From Meconema thalassinum (taxonomy: Eukaryota; Arthropoda; Insecta; Orthoptera; Tettigoniidae): DNA of 64,000 nucleotides. The notes beneath the pieces were generated by a model that was not told the origin of the DNA, searched no databases, and worked only from the letters and a program-made list of their open reading frames with translations. Position numbers and translations under genes: made by a program. Positions 21,130 to 33,059 of the stretch are shown piece by piece; position 1 is the stretch's first letter, and each line of letters opens with the position of its first letter. The stretch covers positions 124,035,572 to 124,099,571 of the forward strand of contig OX336389.2 in NCBI GenBank assembly GCA_946902985.2. Reading direction: 5' to 3'.

Positions 21130-23225
21130 TTATCATTGTTTTAAAATGTTGTAGTATGGTCTCTCGCTCAACAGATGTCGGTTATGTGCCCGTTATAGGT
21201 GGTGATCTGGTCCGCCACCGATCGTATGTAGATTTCCAGATAACCACATCCTTGAACACATGTGGCCTAAGAGGATTGGAGTACACTCCTCGTGGGCTAT
21301 TCCGGCACAAGACTCCTCGTCATCATAGGGATCAGGTTCCCATCATAGCATAGTCATAGACCCCTCAAGGAAATGCACCCCCTTAAAAACTATTAAATTA
21401 AAATCCAGGCTTAAATAAATTTCACAAAATGATTTATTAAAATCATAAGCCCCTATCCTACAATCGGGGGTATGACTCGGCTAATCCGTTAACTAAACAC
21501 AGGTAAAGAAACAAAAATAAACTATTATCTTCAATGTAAAATCACCCCTCGATTGGTCCTAAATACAATCAGAAAAAATAGCAAAGCCAGGGAAATGGTT
21601 CAAAAGATTTTAAATTGTAATTATAATTAACAAGGCATGACGTTTCCAAGCGAAACGTCATGATGGCAAAATGTCAAACATGACAGGAAAAACAACAAAG
21701 TAAGCTGTGACCATCCCGTATTTACATTTAATGTTTAATTAATATAAGCTCATCCTAAGTTAAACTAATCTACGGTGAGAAGCATCCGTAGTAAAAACAA
21801 CTAAACAAAAATCTAAAGTGATTTACAGTCATCCTTTACAACACAAATCAAGTTTACAATCAACTGTACAACAAAATATCTACAAGTAGCAGAAGAAAGA
21901 TGGGAATATGGGTTTACACAACAATTAATAAATAAGTATCACACACAAGAGTATTCTTATTAAACCTTCCTACCACATGATGGTTACTGTTTGTTTCCAT
22001 CGGTCATCTATCATGTATAAGCTAGGAAATCATTGTACTGTTCGTTAACAGCAGAACAAAAGTTACATGGTTCACGACCCACGAGTTGAAAACTCTGGGG
22101 TAGACCAAATCCCTGTCAGTCGCATGTGTCAGCTGTCTAAAGCTTAAACTAACGAAGAAATAAACCGACAGCTCAGTGCAATGGTCAGCGAGTTATAAAC
22201 CATGATCAAAGTTAAACAAGCGTTTAGTGATTAACGATAATTATTGCTTTCGTTTAAATTCATTGCTTAATTTTATTTAATGAGTGATTATTAGTTGTCT
22301 TTGTTTTAATATTTATTAATTATACGAATTGACCATCTCCACGGCTTCCTAACTGGTGGATAAAACCACTGGTGCACACCCAAGTACACGCGAACAAGCT
22401 AACTCCGAGCTATCAAAAAGCTCAAAAACCAATCTAAAGTAACAGAGTGTCCCGCTGGATCACTTCCTTAACCTCGGTCTGTCAAGCGCATGAGCTTTGA
22501 AACAAGGCCGGCAACCTCAAAAACTATGGGAAACCACCCCTTCCTCGTGCATAAACACACGGCATAAACCTTCACAACATGTGAGAAAATAACACAGCAT
22601 CAAATAAGTCAATCAGTTCCACAAGACAATTCTAAAATCTTAAACAATAAAGGTTGTTCAAGTGTGCTTCGCTCACAACATATGCGAAGATCGTAAACAT
22701 TATAGGTGAATTCCTGTCACACAATATCATTGCATTCTTAATATCGCTGTTAACTTGACCTAGTTTTATAAAGCTTAACAAGCACTGGCTTCTGTAGATT
22801 ACATCATTTAGAAAAGCATTAGCATTAAATCTGTCAGAAGTCTAGTCTCACCTGGGATTATGGGTTGGCACTATTGCGCGTAACCTTGAAAACACTTGTC
22901 TCCCAAAGTGACTTACATTTTTTTCATTCCCAAACTGTTACAAGTTGCATGGGCTAACAGTAAAGTATCAAATGTTCGTTTCTTTAGCATATCGGATCCA
23001 TAAAAATGTTCAGATTGTGATCCTACCCTGCAGTTCATAAGATAATATTCGTTGTAGTGTTCGTGATACATTTATAGTAGACAAAAAATGATTGACAATG
23101 ATGCGTCTGCATGGGCAAAGCAAAACATACAGAACGCGAGATATTCCACTCGCACTAACGTGTTTGGAAGATATAACACTCCCAGCAAGTTTGTTAAAAA
23201 TCAAACATGTGCATTCTAGGCACCT
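21130..23225. other. Sequence separating the two hAT transposase parts
   Basis: About 2.1 kb, AT-rich in its middle, without transposase homology that I can see. It may be a secondary insertion or a non-coding part of the element. It holds an 11-bp hairpin CATGACGTTTC-CAAGC-GAAACGTCATG at 21636-21662. A 64-codon minus-strand ORF at 23010-23204 is unrecognised. Confidence 0.4.
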
Positions 23226-23245
23226 CTAATGACAAAAAAAAAAAA

Positions 23246-23470
23246 GCTAGCCGACTTCTGGGTGACAGCTCGAAAGTACTACATGGAAATCATAAGGCAA
23301 TAAAAATTATTCTTCCGTTCGCAACAACTTACTTGTGCGAACAAGATTTTTCCACAATGTGCGTAATGAAAATATAGAAGTAAACTAGATATGGGGCCTG
23401 ATTTCAGGGTGAACATTTCGAAATTGCAACCAGACCTTCAATAAAGATTTCCGGGAAAGGATAGGTTAGT
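23246..23470 (+). pseudogene. hAT transposase C-terminal (dimerisation) part
   Basis: Frames read ADFWVTARKYYMEIIR, then a piece around YRSKLDMGPDFRVNISKLQPD and GKDRLVRLF. This matches the conserved C-terminal end of SCAND3/ZBED5-like hAT transposases. It follows the central part (ending about 21080) on the same strand, so one gene was split. Stops break it several times. Confidence 0.7.
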
Positions 23471-23815
23471 TCGTCTCTTTGAACGCTGGCCCCTTTTACA
23501 CATTAATGTTGTTAACAAAATAATAATACATAGGATTTGTTCCTTCTTTTTTTCTCAACCACTGCATCGTTATTTTTATGTCTGTAGCACTACCTACCTT
23601 TACGACTTATAAATTCTATATGATGTAATAGGATGAAATTAATAAATATTAACATACAGATAATTGAGCACAGTACTCCAAGGCAGAGGTTCCCATTAGG
23701 AATTTAAATATCTTAAGTCTTGATTTAAAAGATTTTGGAGCAGGGGTCCGTGCTTACATAACGATCGCTTTAGGGGGTCCGAGAAAAATTCCTAATGGGA
23801 ACTCCTGGTGTACAT

Positions 23816-24480
23816 GAAAACCTTTACGAGAACAATACAACGAAAGTTACGAATATACGAGGGCGAGAAAGAACGAGCAAATTACATTGCAAGACATGGT
23901 ATTGGCAGTTGACGGAGCGTCACGGATGTCTCCATCCACGCCTCAGCTCCATTGTTGCAATCAGTGGGCAACGACCAGCCGAGTTAACTGTTGGGATAAG
24001 GCTTACTCGGTCTGGTATCTCTGCCATACCCTTCACTATTGAGATCTGGTCGGTGCTCGGGCCTGGCAACGACTAAACGGGCGAGCGCTCCTAGTCAGTT
24101 GGCGCGCTTCGCTTTCTCAGACAGTTCACAGTAACTCACTATAAGATTTCCTGAATTATTAACGAACAGAATTATCAATTTCTATACATGTAAAAGGAAA
24201 CGTACAGCTTTTATTACTAAAGCAATTATAACGGTATTAATTGTTTTTCTTGAATTAATCTGGTCATTGTGCAAAGCTGCATCCTTATTACCGGCCGCTA
24301 TTGCTAAATCATGGCATTCACATTGGGTTGAACACGAGGAAAAAACCTGTATTGGTAATTAATTATCCACAAATTCATTAATGCTGTCCCTAATAAGGAC
24401 AACATTTTGCAATGGTTACTACTGTATAGCTGAGATTTGGAGCAGAGCATGTGAATGGGCGTGCTGAGATCTTAAATTGC
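23816..24480. other. Unassigned sequence
   Basis: About 660 bp right of the hAT element. The 93-codon plus ORF at 23795-24076 overlaps the transposon end and has no recognisable domain. No repeat structure was seen. Confidence 0.35.
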
Positions 24481-24529
24481 TCCTTCGTGGTTTCCACTGC
24501 ACAACTGTGGAACAAGTTCAGCGGCTTAT

Positions 24530-24830
24530 CTCTGCTGTTTAAATCGTGCACCATGACCGCAGATCGTAGGTTCGAATCCCAGCGCTGATAGCAGCTATCC
24601 TGAGTGTGGTTTCTCCCCATTATTTTCCACATCCCCTCCAAGCAAATGACGGGAGAGGACCTTATTTCAAGTCCCGGGGCACCTGACCACTCCCTGTCCC
24701 AATACAGCTACACATAATACTACAGTCATTACGTAAATAAAGGTCATCATACATATTCAACAGGCACCAAACTACACGGGACAGATGACTAAGATCTCCC
24801 AAGCTCCTAAATTGAAATGTTAACAACAAC
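24530..24830 (+). mobile_element. tRNA-derived SINE-like sequence, family 3
   Basis: A B-box-like AGGTTCGAATCCCAGC lies at 24568-24583, within a tRNA-like head. The 3' part (TACTACAGTCATTACGTAAATA ... ACTAAGATCTCCC) recurs at about 47945-48050, so the tail is repetitive. Boundaries are approximate and no target duplication was found. Confidence 0.5.
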
Positions 24831-24916
24831 TGTGGAACAATTTGCCACGATCTGACCAACTTCAGAAAGCAAAAGAAATGGAACCTGAGCTGAACACTAT
24901 GAGGTTATATGACTAT

Positions 24917-27159
24917 ATATTAGCCTATTTTTATTCATGAAAAAAAATAAGCTTATGAGATCACCCTTTGTTCGTGTGTGTGTGTGCGTATGTTTGTGTG
25001 TCCCTAATAAAATGTAAACGGCTGGACCGATTTCAATGAAACTCGGTAATGTCATAGTACTATTTTGTCCAACCCCGAACGTGCCCTGCAAACTGTATTA
25101 CGTCTCACCAATCCAACATGCCGGCTGATCGAAATATTTCACCGGCATTCTATATCTCCGAATCTATTACCGATATCACCCTGAAATTTATTACGGTGAT
25201 AAAGGTTGGCACTAGAAAATCACCTTTGTGACTTTCCAAAATCTGTTAAGTACAAATCGAACATGGCGGCCAAGTGAAATTGAAACATTAAAATAGACTT
25301 TTCACGCGATTTAACAATCCTAGCGCAGTGAAAGATGGTACAGCAAATGTTCATACACATTGTAATGCACTGACATCTAATTTAGTTCAATTTTTTACAT
25401 AGCCTCAAGATGGCGGCTGTGCAGAATTTTTCAACCTCATTCATGGCTGTGATTATATGGGAGCTACTGAGTTATGAGTGGTGCTGGGTAATGGCATTTA
25501 GTGTCTATGGATGCTGTGAAAGATTCTACTTATAGAGTCAGTGCTGTTGTTCTGGCTCAGTGAGGAAAGCAATGTCAAACTACCCCACTCCTCACCCACC
25601 TAGTTATTACCTCATTATAGTGCTGCCTTGGGGTTTGTGGAGTTCTTCCACATAGGCCCGAACCTATGATGGCACTTTTTGAGGATCCAACCAACCTCCG
25701 GGATGACTACCTAACACACATTGTTCTAATCATGCGATCAAAATCAACGTTTGAATAATGAACCTACGGAACAATCGTCATCTAATAGTACGTAACTCTA
25801 TGGCCTACATATATAAAAATCCAACATTGCGACCATCCGAAATATTTAGAAGGCTCTCAATATCTACTAATATATGACAGCAATCAAACTGAAATTTTGT
25901 ATAATGATAAAGGCTATGAGCATAAGTTCATCTATGGGACATTCAATAACCTGGTGAGCACAATTCCACCATGGCAGCGACGCGAAATTTAAATATTTAA
26001 AAGGACGTTTCTCGTGATTTACCTTCCGAGCACAGTCAAAGTTGGCAGTGTAAAATCTTATACAAACTTTAATCCACTGACATGAAATTTATTTCAATTG
26101 TTTTCATAACCACACGATGGTGGCTCTGCGAAATTTTAAAATCACGTTTTTATTTCTTGTGGCTTTATCATGCGATTGAAGTTTTAATACAGTGAGTCTC
26201 ACTCACGACTCGGCCGGCCTGCGCGCCCAGCTTATCTGCCTCCCGTTGACTCATCACTCCCCGCTCGGCATAGCCTAGCAATAAGAACAAAACAGCACTT
26301 GGCTCACTTTATCCGTGCATGACATGAGTTAACAATTAAAATGAAAAAAGGAAGAATTAATAAACTAAGGTCGTACCTTATGACAGGAGATGTTGGAAAT
26401 GTTCTCCTCCTACATCCACACATTTCTGGCATTGTCTTAGGAAACTCCGATTCACACGCATAAGTTCGTCTTCCGTAATTCAGGCTATTTCTCTCTGGAT
26501 ATATTCTGCGATTTCATTTACTTTTTCCTCAATTAGTACACGTTTTTAACACTTCGCTTCTTATTGAGTAGAGAATCAGTTCCCCTCAATTTGTTTACGA
26601 GCTTCTGCATGGCCTCTCTATGTGGAGGGCACACACCTGGAAAATGTGTTATGAAACGTTTAACGACTTCCCTGCAAGACTCTGTTTTTACATTATTATC
26701 GTATATAAATACCCTTTCCTCTACCGTGTACACACGTGGAGGCAAGTGAGAATTATACCCAAAAAGTAACACTTCACAACTCGAGAATAGTTGGAGCGAC
26801 AGATGAACACTAAATACACGTTATAAGCATGGACCAGAACTGCGAAGTGCGCGCTGTGTAACAGGAAGTGATCAGTCAACGGGAGGCAGATAAGCTTGGT
26901 GCGCTGGCCGGCCGAGTCGTGAGAGAGACTCACTGTAATACACCTACGTAATAATCTTCATGTAATATTACATAACTCTATGACCTACATACAGTATATA
27001 AAATTCCAAAATCGCGACCGTCCGAAATATTTAGACGGTTCTGTCTATTTACGAATCTGTTAGAGCAATGAAACTGAAATTTTGTATGTTGATAGAGGCA
27101 ATTAACATTAGTAGGATACATGGAAATAGGATGTTAAGTTCTTCACGAAACTACTTGTT
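24917..27159 (+). mobile_element. HINE-like repeat, copy 1 (Helentron-derived type), with nested insertion
   Basis: Starts TAGCCTATTTTTATTCATGA, followed by a GTGTGTGTGTGTGCGTATG microsatellite. It ends in a small hairpin (AGTTCTTCACGAAACT) and CTACTTGTT. It is built of ~146-bp units, each with an ATGGCGGC-like motif: 25118, 25263, 25410, then 25826, 25971, 26117 and, past the nested element, 27011. Removing the 746-bp insertion plus its duplicated TA, the last spacing is 146. No ORF is credible. The layout (5' hairpin, microsatellite, tandem units, inverted terminal motif, 3' hairpin) resembles DINE-1/HINE elements. Confidence 0.7.
26190..26935 (-). mobile_element. 746-bp mariner-type deletion derivative nested in HINE-like copy 1
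   Basis: Ends CAGTGAGTCTC...GACTCGGCCGGCC are inverted repeats of about 70 bp, flanked by TA at 26188-26189 and 26936-26937. The minus-strand ORF 26533-26772 reads a helix-turn-helix N-terminus (YTVEERVFIYDNNVKT, PHREAMQKLVNKLRGTDSLL). Just beyond, in broken frame, is the C-terminal end (near 26385-26470: QKCVDVGG-like, HFQHLL-like). The central catalytic domain has been deleted, so the two ends of the transposase gene are joined. Confidence 0.85.
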
Positions 27160-27194
27160 TATTCTCTACATAGATTTCTAAGTACTTTCTTTCA

Positions 27195-28015
27195 TCAAAT
27201 TAAAATATAGGGGATCTCTCATAAGTAATGTCGTTTTATAAAGATAATTTAATTTGGAATATTTCTGTCAAGAAATTAAACTATTCTTCAAAGTAGAGAG
27301 ATCAGATTCTATGGGCCATCCTTCAGCGAGGTTTCTTATCCCACGACAGGTTCAGCCACTGGGTTTTGATGCGATGAATTTGGCGAGACCCACATCCACA
27401 GCTTCAATGTTTTCAAAATTTCTTCCATGCAAGGAAAAAAAAAAGGATCTGAAGGCGCAAGATCAGGGCTTTATGCTGGATGTGGTAGCAGTACGCCTCC
27501 TCGAAATTCCTGAATTTGAGCCATGGTTGTTCGTGCAGTATGAGGTCTCGCATTGTCCTGCTGCATGGGAACTCTATTCCGGTTAACTAATGCTGGGTAT
27601 CTCCGTCTTAAAAGTTCATGAACTCGTTCCAACTGTTGAGAATAGAGATCCGCATTGACTGCATGCCAGTTTAGAACAAACTTCCAGTGAATCACTCCAT
27701 CAAAATTCCACCAGACACACATCACTTTGGGGCCGAACCGATCCTTTTTAACGATGACTTTGGCAAGTTGACGGGGACTGAGCCAATATTTCGAGGTGTC
27801 AGCGCTGCGGTAATAGACCCACTTTTCATCACATGTGACAATTCTCCTGATAAATGTATCATCCGTGGGGTTGCCGATAATCTGACGACAGATATTCAAT
27901 CTACGTCGAGCCTGTTCAGGGGTCAATTCATGAGGTACAGATCTACAGCTTCTGTTTGATTTTCTAAGTTCCTCAATCTGGCGATCTATGGTATCTTTTG
28001 ATGATACATTCTCGC
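27195..28015 (-). mobile_element. Decayed mariner element with large transposase fragment
   Basis: The minus-strand ORF 27471-27926 carries two catalytic blocks of a mariner (DD34D type) transposase: IVTCDEKWVYYRS and MQQDNARPHTAR, with LTPEQARRRLNICRQI before them. Past the stop the frame continues HPA(stop)SPDLAPSD, giving the third aspartate, and decays toward 27250. The N-terminus is only partly readable (IDRQIEELRKSNRS, near 27950-28010). Possible terminal sequence ATAAGTAATGTCGTTTTATA lies at 27219-27238. Not functional. Confidence 0.75.
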
Positions 28016-28099
28016 AATATACGCAATTTTAGTCATGTCCTCCTGTAAATAGTATTGGCGAACCAACAAAATCCAATTCTTGTGAGCTATGAATTTTTC

Positions 28100-28905
28100 G
28101 GTATATTACACAATATCCGCAAACAATGGACAGTCACTTCGAATCCCACTCGGTAAGTCGATAATAAGTGCCAGAAATAACAGGGGCCCAATCACACTAC
28201 CCTGAGGGACACCTGATGTCATCAAAATGTCCTCTGAGAATACATTACCTATTTTAACCTTTTGCGAGCGACTAGTCAAGAACTCTTGTATCCATAAAAT
28301 TACTCCTTTATCAGTCTTCGTTGCCACTAGTTTACGGTGTAATATATCATGTGGGACGACATCGAATGCCTTCGCAAAATCTATAGTTACGGCGTAAATT
28401 TTCACTCCCCTGTCTAGCGAGTCATTAATATCCTGAAAGAGTGATATGACTCACGCATGAGTACCCTTGTCTAAATCCGTGTTGTCTCCCATTAAGCCAG
28501 GATAACTTACCCCACTGTTCCTTTAAGTAATCAGAAATAAGGTGCTTCATCAGTTTACATATGATAGATGTGAGGCTAACAGGCCTATAGTATATTCCCA
28601 TGACCAATCTGTTCTCTCCCTTGAATATTGGAACTATTGTAGCTATTTTCCAGTCTTCGAGAATTTGTGTGTTATTAATTGTTACATTAAACACCACCCC
28701 CAAACCTTCCATTTTTATAACATATCTACAAATATTGTCTGGGCCTTTCGATAAATTTCTACGTAGCTTTTTAATTCTTGCTAGAATTGACGATTGGTTT
28801 ATTCAGAAAGGTTGGGTATCAGAATCATCGTTAAGGTCCACACAGCTATTAAATTTATTAACACATTACCATAAACAGTACGGGTTATGTGATTTGTCAA
28901 CATTG
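28100..28905 (-). pseudogene. CR1 LINE fragment, reverse transcriptase middle
   Basis: Minus-strand ORFs 28425-28712 (IVPIFKGENRLVMGIYYRPVS, QHGFRQGYSC) and 28106-28405 (VTIDFAKAFDVVPHDILHRK, SGVPQGSVIGPLLFL, FADIV) match the CR1 RT at 58290-59060 in order. The catalytic FADD has become FADI. Homology upstream reaches about 28905 in broken frames. Both ends are truncated. It abuts the mariner remnant. Confidence 0.85.
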
Positions 28906-29555
28906 AATTCTGAACGGTGAACGCTCATGCGAACTCTGGTATCAACTGATTGAAACACGAGCCACATGGTCTCAGTTTTCGTATCAGTATTTAAATGATG
29001 ATATGCTTTAATATGAAACATTGTAACTAGTCCACAATATCAGTATTATGTTTCTGCACAATGGCTATTCAGATATTAACCCACATTGCGGCAGAGCATT
29101 TATCCACATAATATAATTATATCGATCTGTTTATACGGGAACTGAGCTAGCCCTTCATTGGCTACAGTACGCATTCCTTTTACTGCCAAGTAGGCCTATT
29201 CATAACGAATTAAACACTCAATTCCACGCAGGAACATTATCGAAAAGAGCAAAATATTAATGGAGCTCAAAATATTACTTCCATAATATTACCGGCACGT
29301 GACATTAAGTTGCTGTATTGTAAAACTCAGCAATTTTTCTAGGTTTATGCCGTGCCTTGTGTGGGATTTTGCCTAGGACTCCAAGCTGGCTCATCAGTGG
29401 GCTCTTGGTGTCCACGCCCGGACCCACCAGGAGTAGCGGACTGTGCATTGCCTCCCTTTCTATGAAGCGCACCTGCGCCTCTTTACTGCGAGAACTTAAA
29501 TCTCAAGCAGCCATAACCTCCTCATGAAAACGTGTCGAAGCCTTCTTCCACTTGA
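28906..29555. other. Unassigned sequence
   Basis: About 650 bp without a credible ORF. The right part (29340-29500) has a moderately GC-rich stretch next to the old LTR; I cannot tie it to the Gypsy-1 internal region. No repeat structure was seen. Confidence 0.35.
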
Positions 29556-30815
29556 AACGTTTTCTAAAGCCCTCCCTGTTGGGGTGTACAAATGTAATGT
29601 TTCTACTAGCCGTGTCTTGCACTTTGAAACACAAATGTATTGTTTACTCTGACTAAGATATGTTGTATTAATGGGCGCCAAGACCTCAACGCTATGTTGA
29701 AATCTAAATTTATATTTAACAACACCTAGCTCTGGCAGAACACCTTCAAGAATCTTTACACTCAGATCGTGGTATGATTTGATCATTAACCCAACTAACC
29801 ATTGTATCAGGAGAAGGAATTTGGTCTATATCTAATGCTACCTACTGAAAGCAAAGATTGCATGGTTAAAAGAAATGAATTTATTATATAAAACAAGTAT
29901 GGGAAAATTAATAATAATAATAATTTGAATTGGAGCGTTGCGATTTGAATATTACCGCTAGAGAATTACGTGAAAACGGAGTCGGATGAATTACTGATTT
30001 TACTATTATTCCCAAGCTAAGAAGTTACTGAAATACTGAATATGAAACAAAGAAACGAGAGATTATGTTGTTCTGAGTCATTCGCGCTTACCATTGGAAA
30101 TTGCCGTGGCATTTTCCTCGTACTGGATGTTGAAGAGAGCTTCCCACAGCCTTCTGGACGTCGTCATCATCTTCGTTAGTTGAAGAGATACTTGTAGATA
30201 TGTTAATTTATGGTCCGATCACATCGGAACCAACCACACGTGCAACCACAACGGTCAAGTTTTACAAAGATAATCCTCCTCCCTTCTCGGCGCGCAAACA
30301 ATATATGCACTCGTCGCATCCCCTCTCCGGTGCCGTCTTCTACTCGCCCGCTCTCCACTGATTGGCTGAGCCACCACGCGATACCCCCACCTCCGGGTCA
30401 ATGCACTCGGCGCGACGAAGATGTCGATTACCGGTCCAGGCCATTTCGCCTTTTCTTGATGCAGCCAGCCGGCATGCGTCACGCTTCTCGACAAGAATAT
30501 GCCTGTAGCTGAATTCCCAGTGACTCACCTCTCTCTCAACAAACTCTAACTGAAAAAATCCGTAAAATTCCGTAATCATATAATTTTCCGCGATAATGTT
30601 GTTCGTAATAATTCGCTTGATAGTGTTTTCTATAACATCGAAAACCTATCTGTATACTTATAATCTTATAAAAAAACGCTCCATAAAATACCTTAATAAT
30701 AATAATAAGTTATATGAAACTTCTCTTGGCTGAACAATTTGCCGCGTAAATAAATATTGAATGGCTTCCTACTGACTTATGTCTGTGGCGAAAAATACCC
30801 TCGAAATACACGTTT
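29556..30815 (-). repeat. Diverged reversed LTR of the Gypsy-1 family plus ~120 bp of internal 3' end
   Basis: On the minus strand it reads ATAAGTCAGTAGGAAGCC and GCGGCAAATTGTTCAGCC (as in 10855-10912), then (TTA)n, AAGGTATTTT and the rest of the LTR to near the CCCGTTACA end. It has many substitutions and indels compared with 3144-4388, so it is an older insertion or a different subfamily. No partner LTR or coding region is attached. Confidence 0.85.
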
Positions 30816-30987
30816 CACACTCTTCTGTTTCCATGGCAGGAGTTATATTAATTTCCGGGTCTACATATGATGCCTTTTCCTCTTTGTCCTTGATGTGGGC
30901 CTCATATGCTGGTGTGCTTTGAAGAGCATTGCTCATCATTAACTCTCCTCCGAAGTCCGTGTTCGCCGGTAGCTATACTATCATCGT

Positions 30988-32339
30988 ACAGCGTGTTCAG
31001 ATTCAACACGGAATTGTAAAATGGGTTGCCTACCCACCCGCAATCGGCTTAAAATCTGCTCTCAGCGCACTAGCGACGGGGCTGAGTTCGATTTCACAGA
31101 TTGCTGTCTTCTTATGCAGCATTGCAAAGTATTTTGCTCTTTCAAAATATATTTTCACAGGCTTCACAATAATTTTGATCGATTTCTGTTTCAGAACTTG
31201 TTATTTTACGCTTCTGTTAATGGCTTTTGCAGAGAATTTCTATGAAATAAAATTTAATTTTACAACATAGTTTATTGAAACAAAATGTAGTTTTGTGTTG
31301 TATTTTTTACAACACAATTTATTGCTTTTTAACCCAATACCACAAAACGAGATACAATTTGGAAATGATTTGTTACAAAATTGTAATCAGTCTTCGATGC
31401 GACTAAAAAAGTTAATTTATCACAGACGTTACATCTACTACAAATGGACATTCACATAAGGTGTTCGAAGTGGAGTCCGTCATTTCCCAAGCAGAGGGCC
31501 ACTCGTCGCATGAAGTTCTCTCTTGCGTTCGACAACATCTGTGGAGTAATCTCCGTTAAGGCTTCGGTAATGACGAACTCCATTTCTTCGGGTGTTTGTG
31601 GTGATCTTAAAAATACTCTCGACTTGACGTAGCCCCAAATGAAGAAATCCAGGACGGTCAGATCAGGTGAACGTGGTGGGAATTTTATAAAGCCGCCAAT
31701 TCCTATCCATCGGCCAGGAAACAAACGGTTTAAAACTTCTCTCACCAGTCTCGAGAAGTGCGCTGGATGACCATCTTGTTGAAAAAGCATGTTGTTCAAC
31801 TCCGCCAATGTAAAATCATCCAAGATGTCCTGGTGTATGAAGTAAGACTAAACTGCCTGTGTTCGTCGTTCTATCATTTTACATTGTTACAGGTAAATAG
31901 TTCTGAAATAGAAATCTCTGAAACTTATTCTTAATTAAACTCAATTTTGTAAGAAATCATTTCGAAATTCTATCTCGTTTTGTGGTATTGGGTTAAAAAG
32001 CAATAAATTGTTTTGTAAATAAAATACAACACAAAAATTCATTGTGTTGTAATAAACTATGTTGTAAAATAAAATATTATTTCATAGAAATGCTCTGCAA
32101 AAACCATTAACAGAAGCGTAAAATATAAAGTTCTAAAACAGAAATCATTCAAACTTATTGTGAAGCCTGTGTAAATATATTTTGAAAGAGCAAAAGACTT
32201 TGCAATGCTGCATAAGAAGGCGGCAATCGGTGAAATCGAACTCAGCCCCGTCGCTAGCGCGCTGCGAGCAGATTTCTAGCCGATTACGGGTGGGTAGGCA
32301 ACCCATTTTACAGTTCCGTGTTGAATCGGAACAGGCTGT
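30988..32339 (-). mobile_element. Mariner-superfamily element with ~390-bp inverted repeats
   Basis: The left arm (from ACAGCGTGTTCAGATTCAAC at 30988 to about 31385) matches the reverse complement of the right arm (about 31940 to 32339) over roughly 390 bp with scattered mismatches. Arm motifs include TGGGTTGCCTACCCACCCG. Between them is a minus-strand transposase fragment. No clear TA duplication was found at the outer ends. Confidence 0.78.
31452..31823 (-). pseudogene. Mariner-type transposase, C-terminal half
   Basis: 123-codon open frame: LFQQDGHPAHFSRLVREVL (second catalytic Asp), FPPRSPDLTVLDFFIWGYVK (third Asp), RENFMRRVALCLGNDGLHFEHLM at the C-terminus. The N-terminal half with the DNA-binding domain and first Asp is missing; sequence passes into the right arm. 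This reading frame is better preserved than those of the other mariner remnants. Confidence 0.8.
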
Positions 32340-32344
32340 TCGTG

Positions 32345-32865
32345 TTGTCCTTGATTAATAATCCATAAAGATTGTGTTAATTGTAAATGTTTACAAGAAA
32401 TTTCTATGGCGGTGGTTTGTTTTTAGGATTTATAAACAAATAAATAAGTGAAGCATGAGGTTGCGTTTTAAACTGAGACGTACCTTTAAAAAACAGGCAG
32501 CTTTTCTCTTGAGTGGGTAGCAACTTTTGCACAATGGTGGGCCTTACGCCTTGAGGTAGCTTTCAATGGCAACACTCTTAACTTCTCTGTTGAGCTGGAA
32601 GTAATCCCCACGCAAGAACAAGCTTTAACCGTTTTAACTTCACAGTAAAGTACTACACAGTGTAAGATTTAGAGCACAAGAAACATATTACTGTATTCAC
32701 ACTACAATGGTACGGTACCGGTAGCCACTCATATAAGTATTCCTCTATTGACGAAGGAATCAACTAAATGTAATGATTTTACATAAACATGTTTAAATAT
32801 ATTATGCTGATTACTAAATATCACAACATCATTTCTATATTGGTGTATTTTTGGCATTAATCTAA
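32345..32865. other. Unassigned sequence
   Basis: About 520 bp, no credible ORF and no recognised repeat. Confidence 0.35.
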
Positions 32866-33028
32866 ACTTAACTAAACTGAACTATAAACTAAACTATAAA
32901 CTATAAACTAAACCATAATCTAAACTATAAACTATAGAGTATAGAGTATAGAGTATAGAGCATAGAGTATAGACTATGGAGTCTGGAGTATGGAGTCTGG
33001 AGTCTGGAGTCTGGAGTCTGGAGTCCGG
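32866..33028 (+). repeat. Drifting heptamer-like tandem repeat
   Basis: The array shifts along its length: AAACTATAAACTA-type units at 32866-32935, AGTATAG units (period 7) at 32936-32975, then AGTCTGG units (period 7) at 32976-33028. The change of unit with retained phase suggests stepwise slippage from one parent repeat. Confidence 0.8.
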
Positions 33029-33059
33029 ACTAAATTATACCAGCATAAAAAGCAGCGGA

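Larger units (their letters stand above)
19399..23807 (+). mobile_element. hAT transposon with decayed ZBED/SCAND3-like transposase
   Basis: The left end CAGAGGTTCACGTTAGG matches the reverse complement of the right end, CAGGAGTTCCCATTAGG. The 8 bases outside are GTCTACAT (19391-19398) and GTGTACAT (23808-23815), an 8-bp duplication with one mismatch, as expected for hAT. A perfect 22-bp palindrome lies at 19421-19442 (CGCGGACCCCC and its complement). At the right, 23684-23807 is itself bounded by the terminal motif in both directions, so that end may be duplicated. Transposase remnants lie at both sides of about 2.1 kb of unrelated sequence. Confidence 0.82.
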
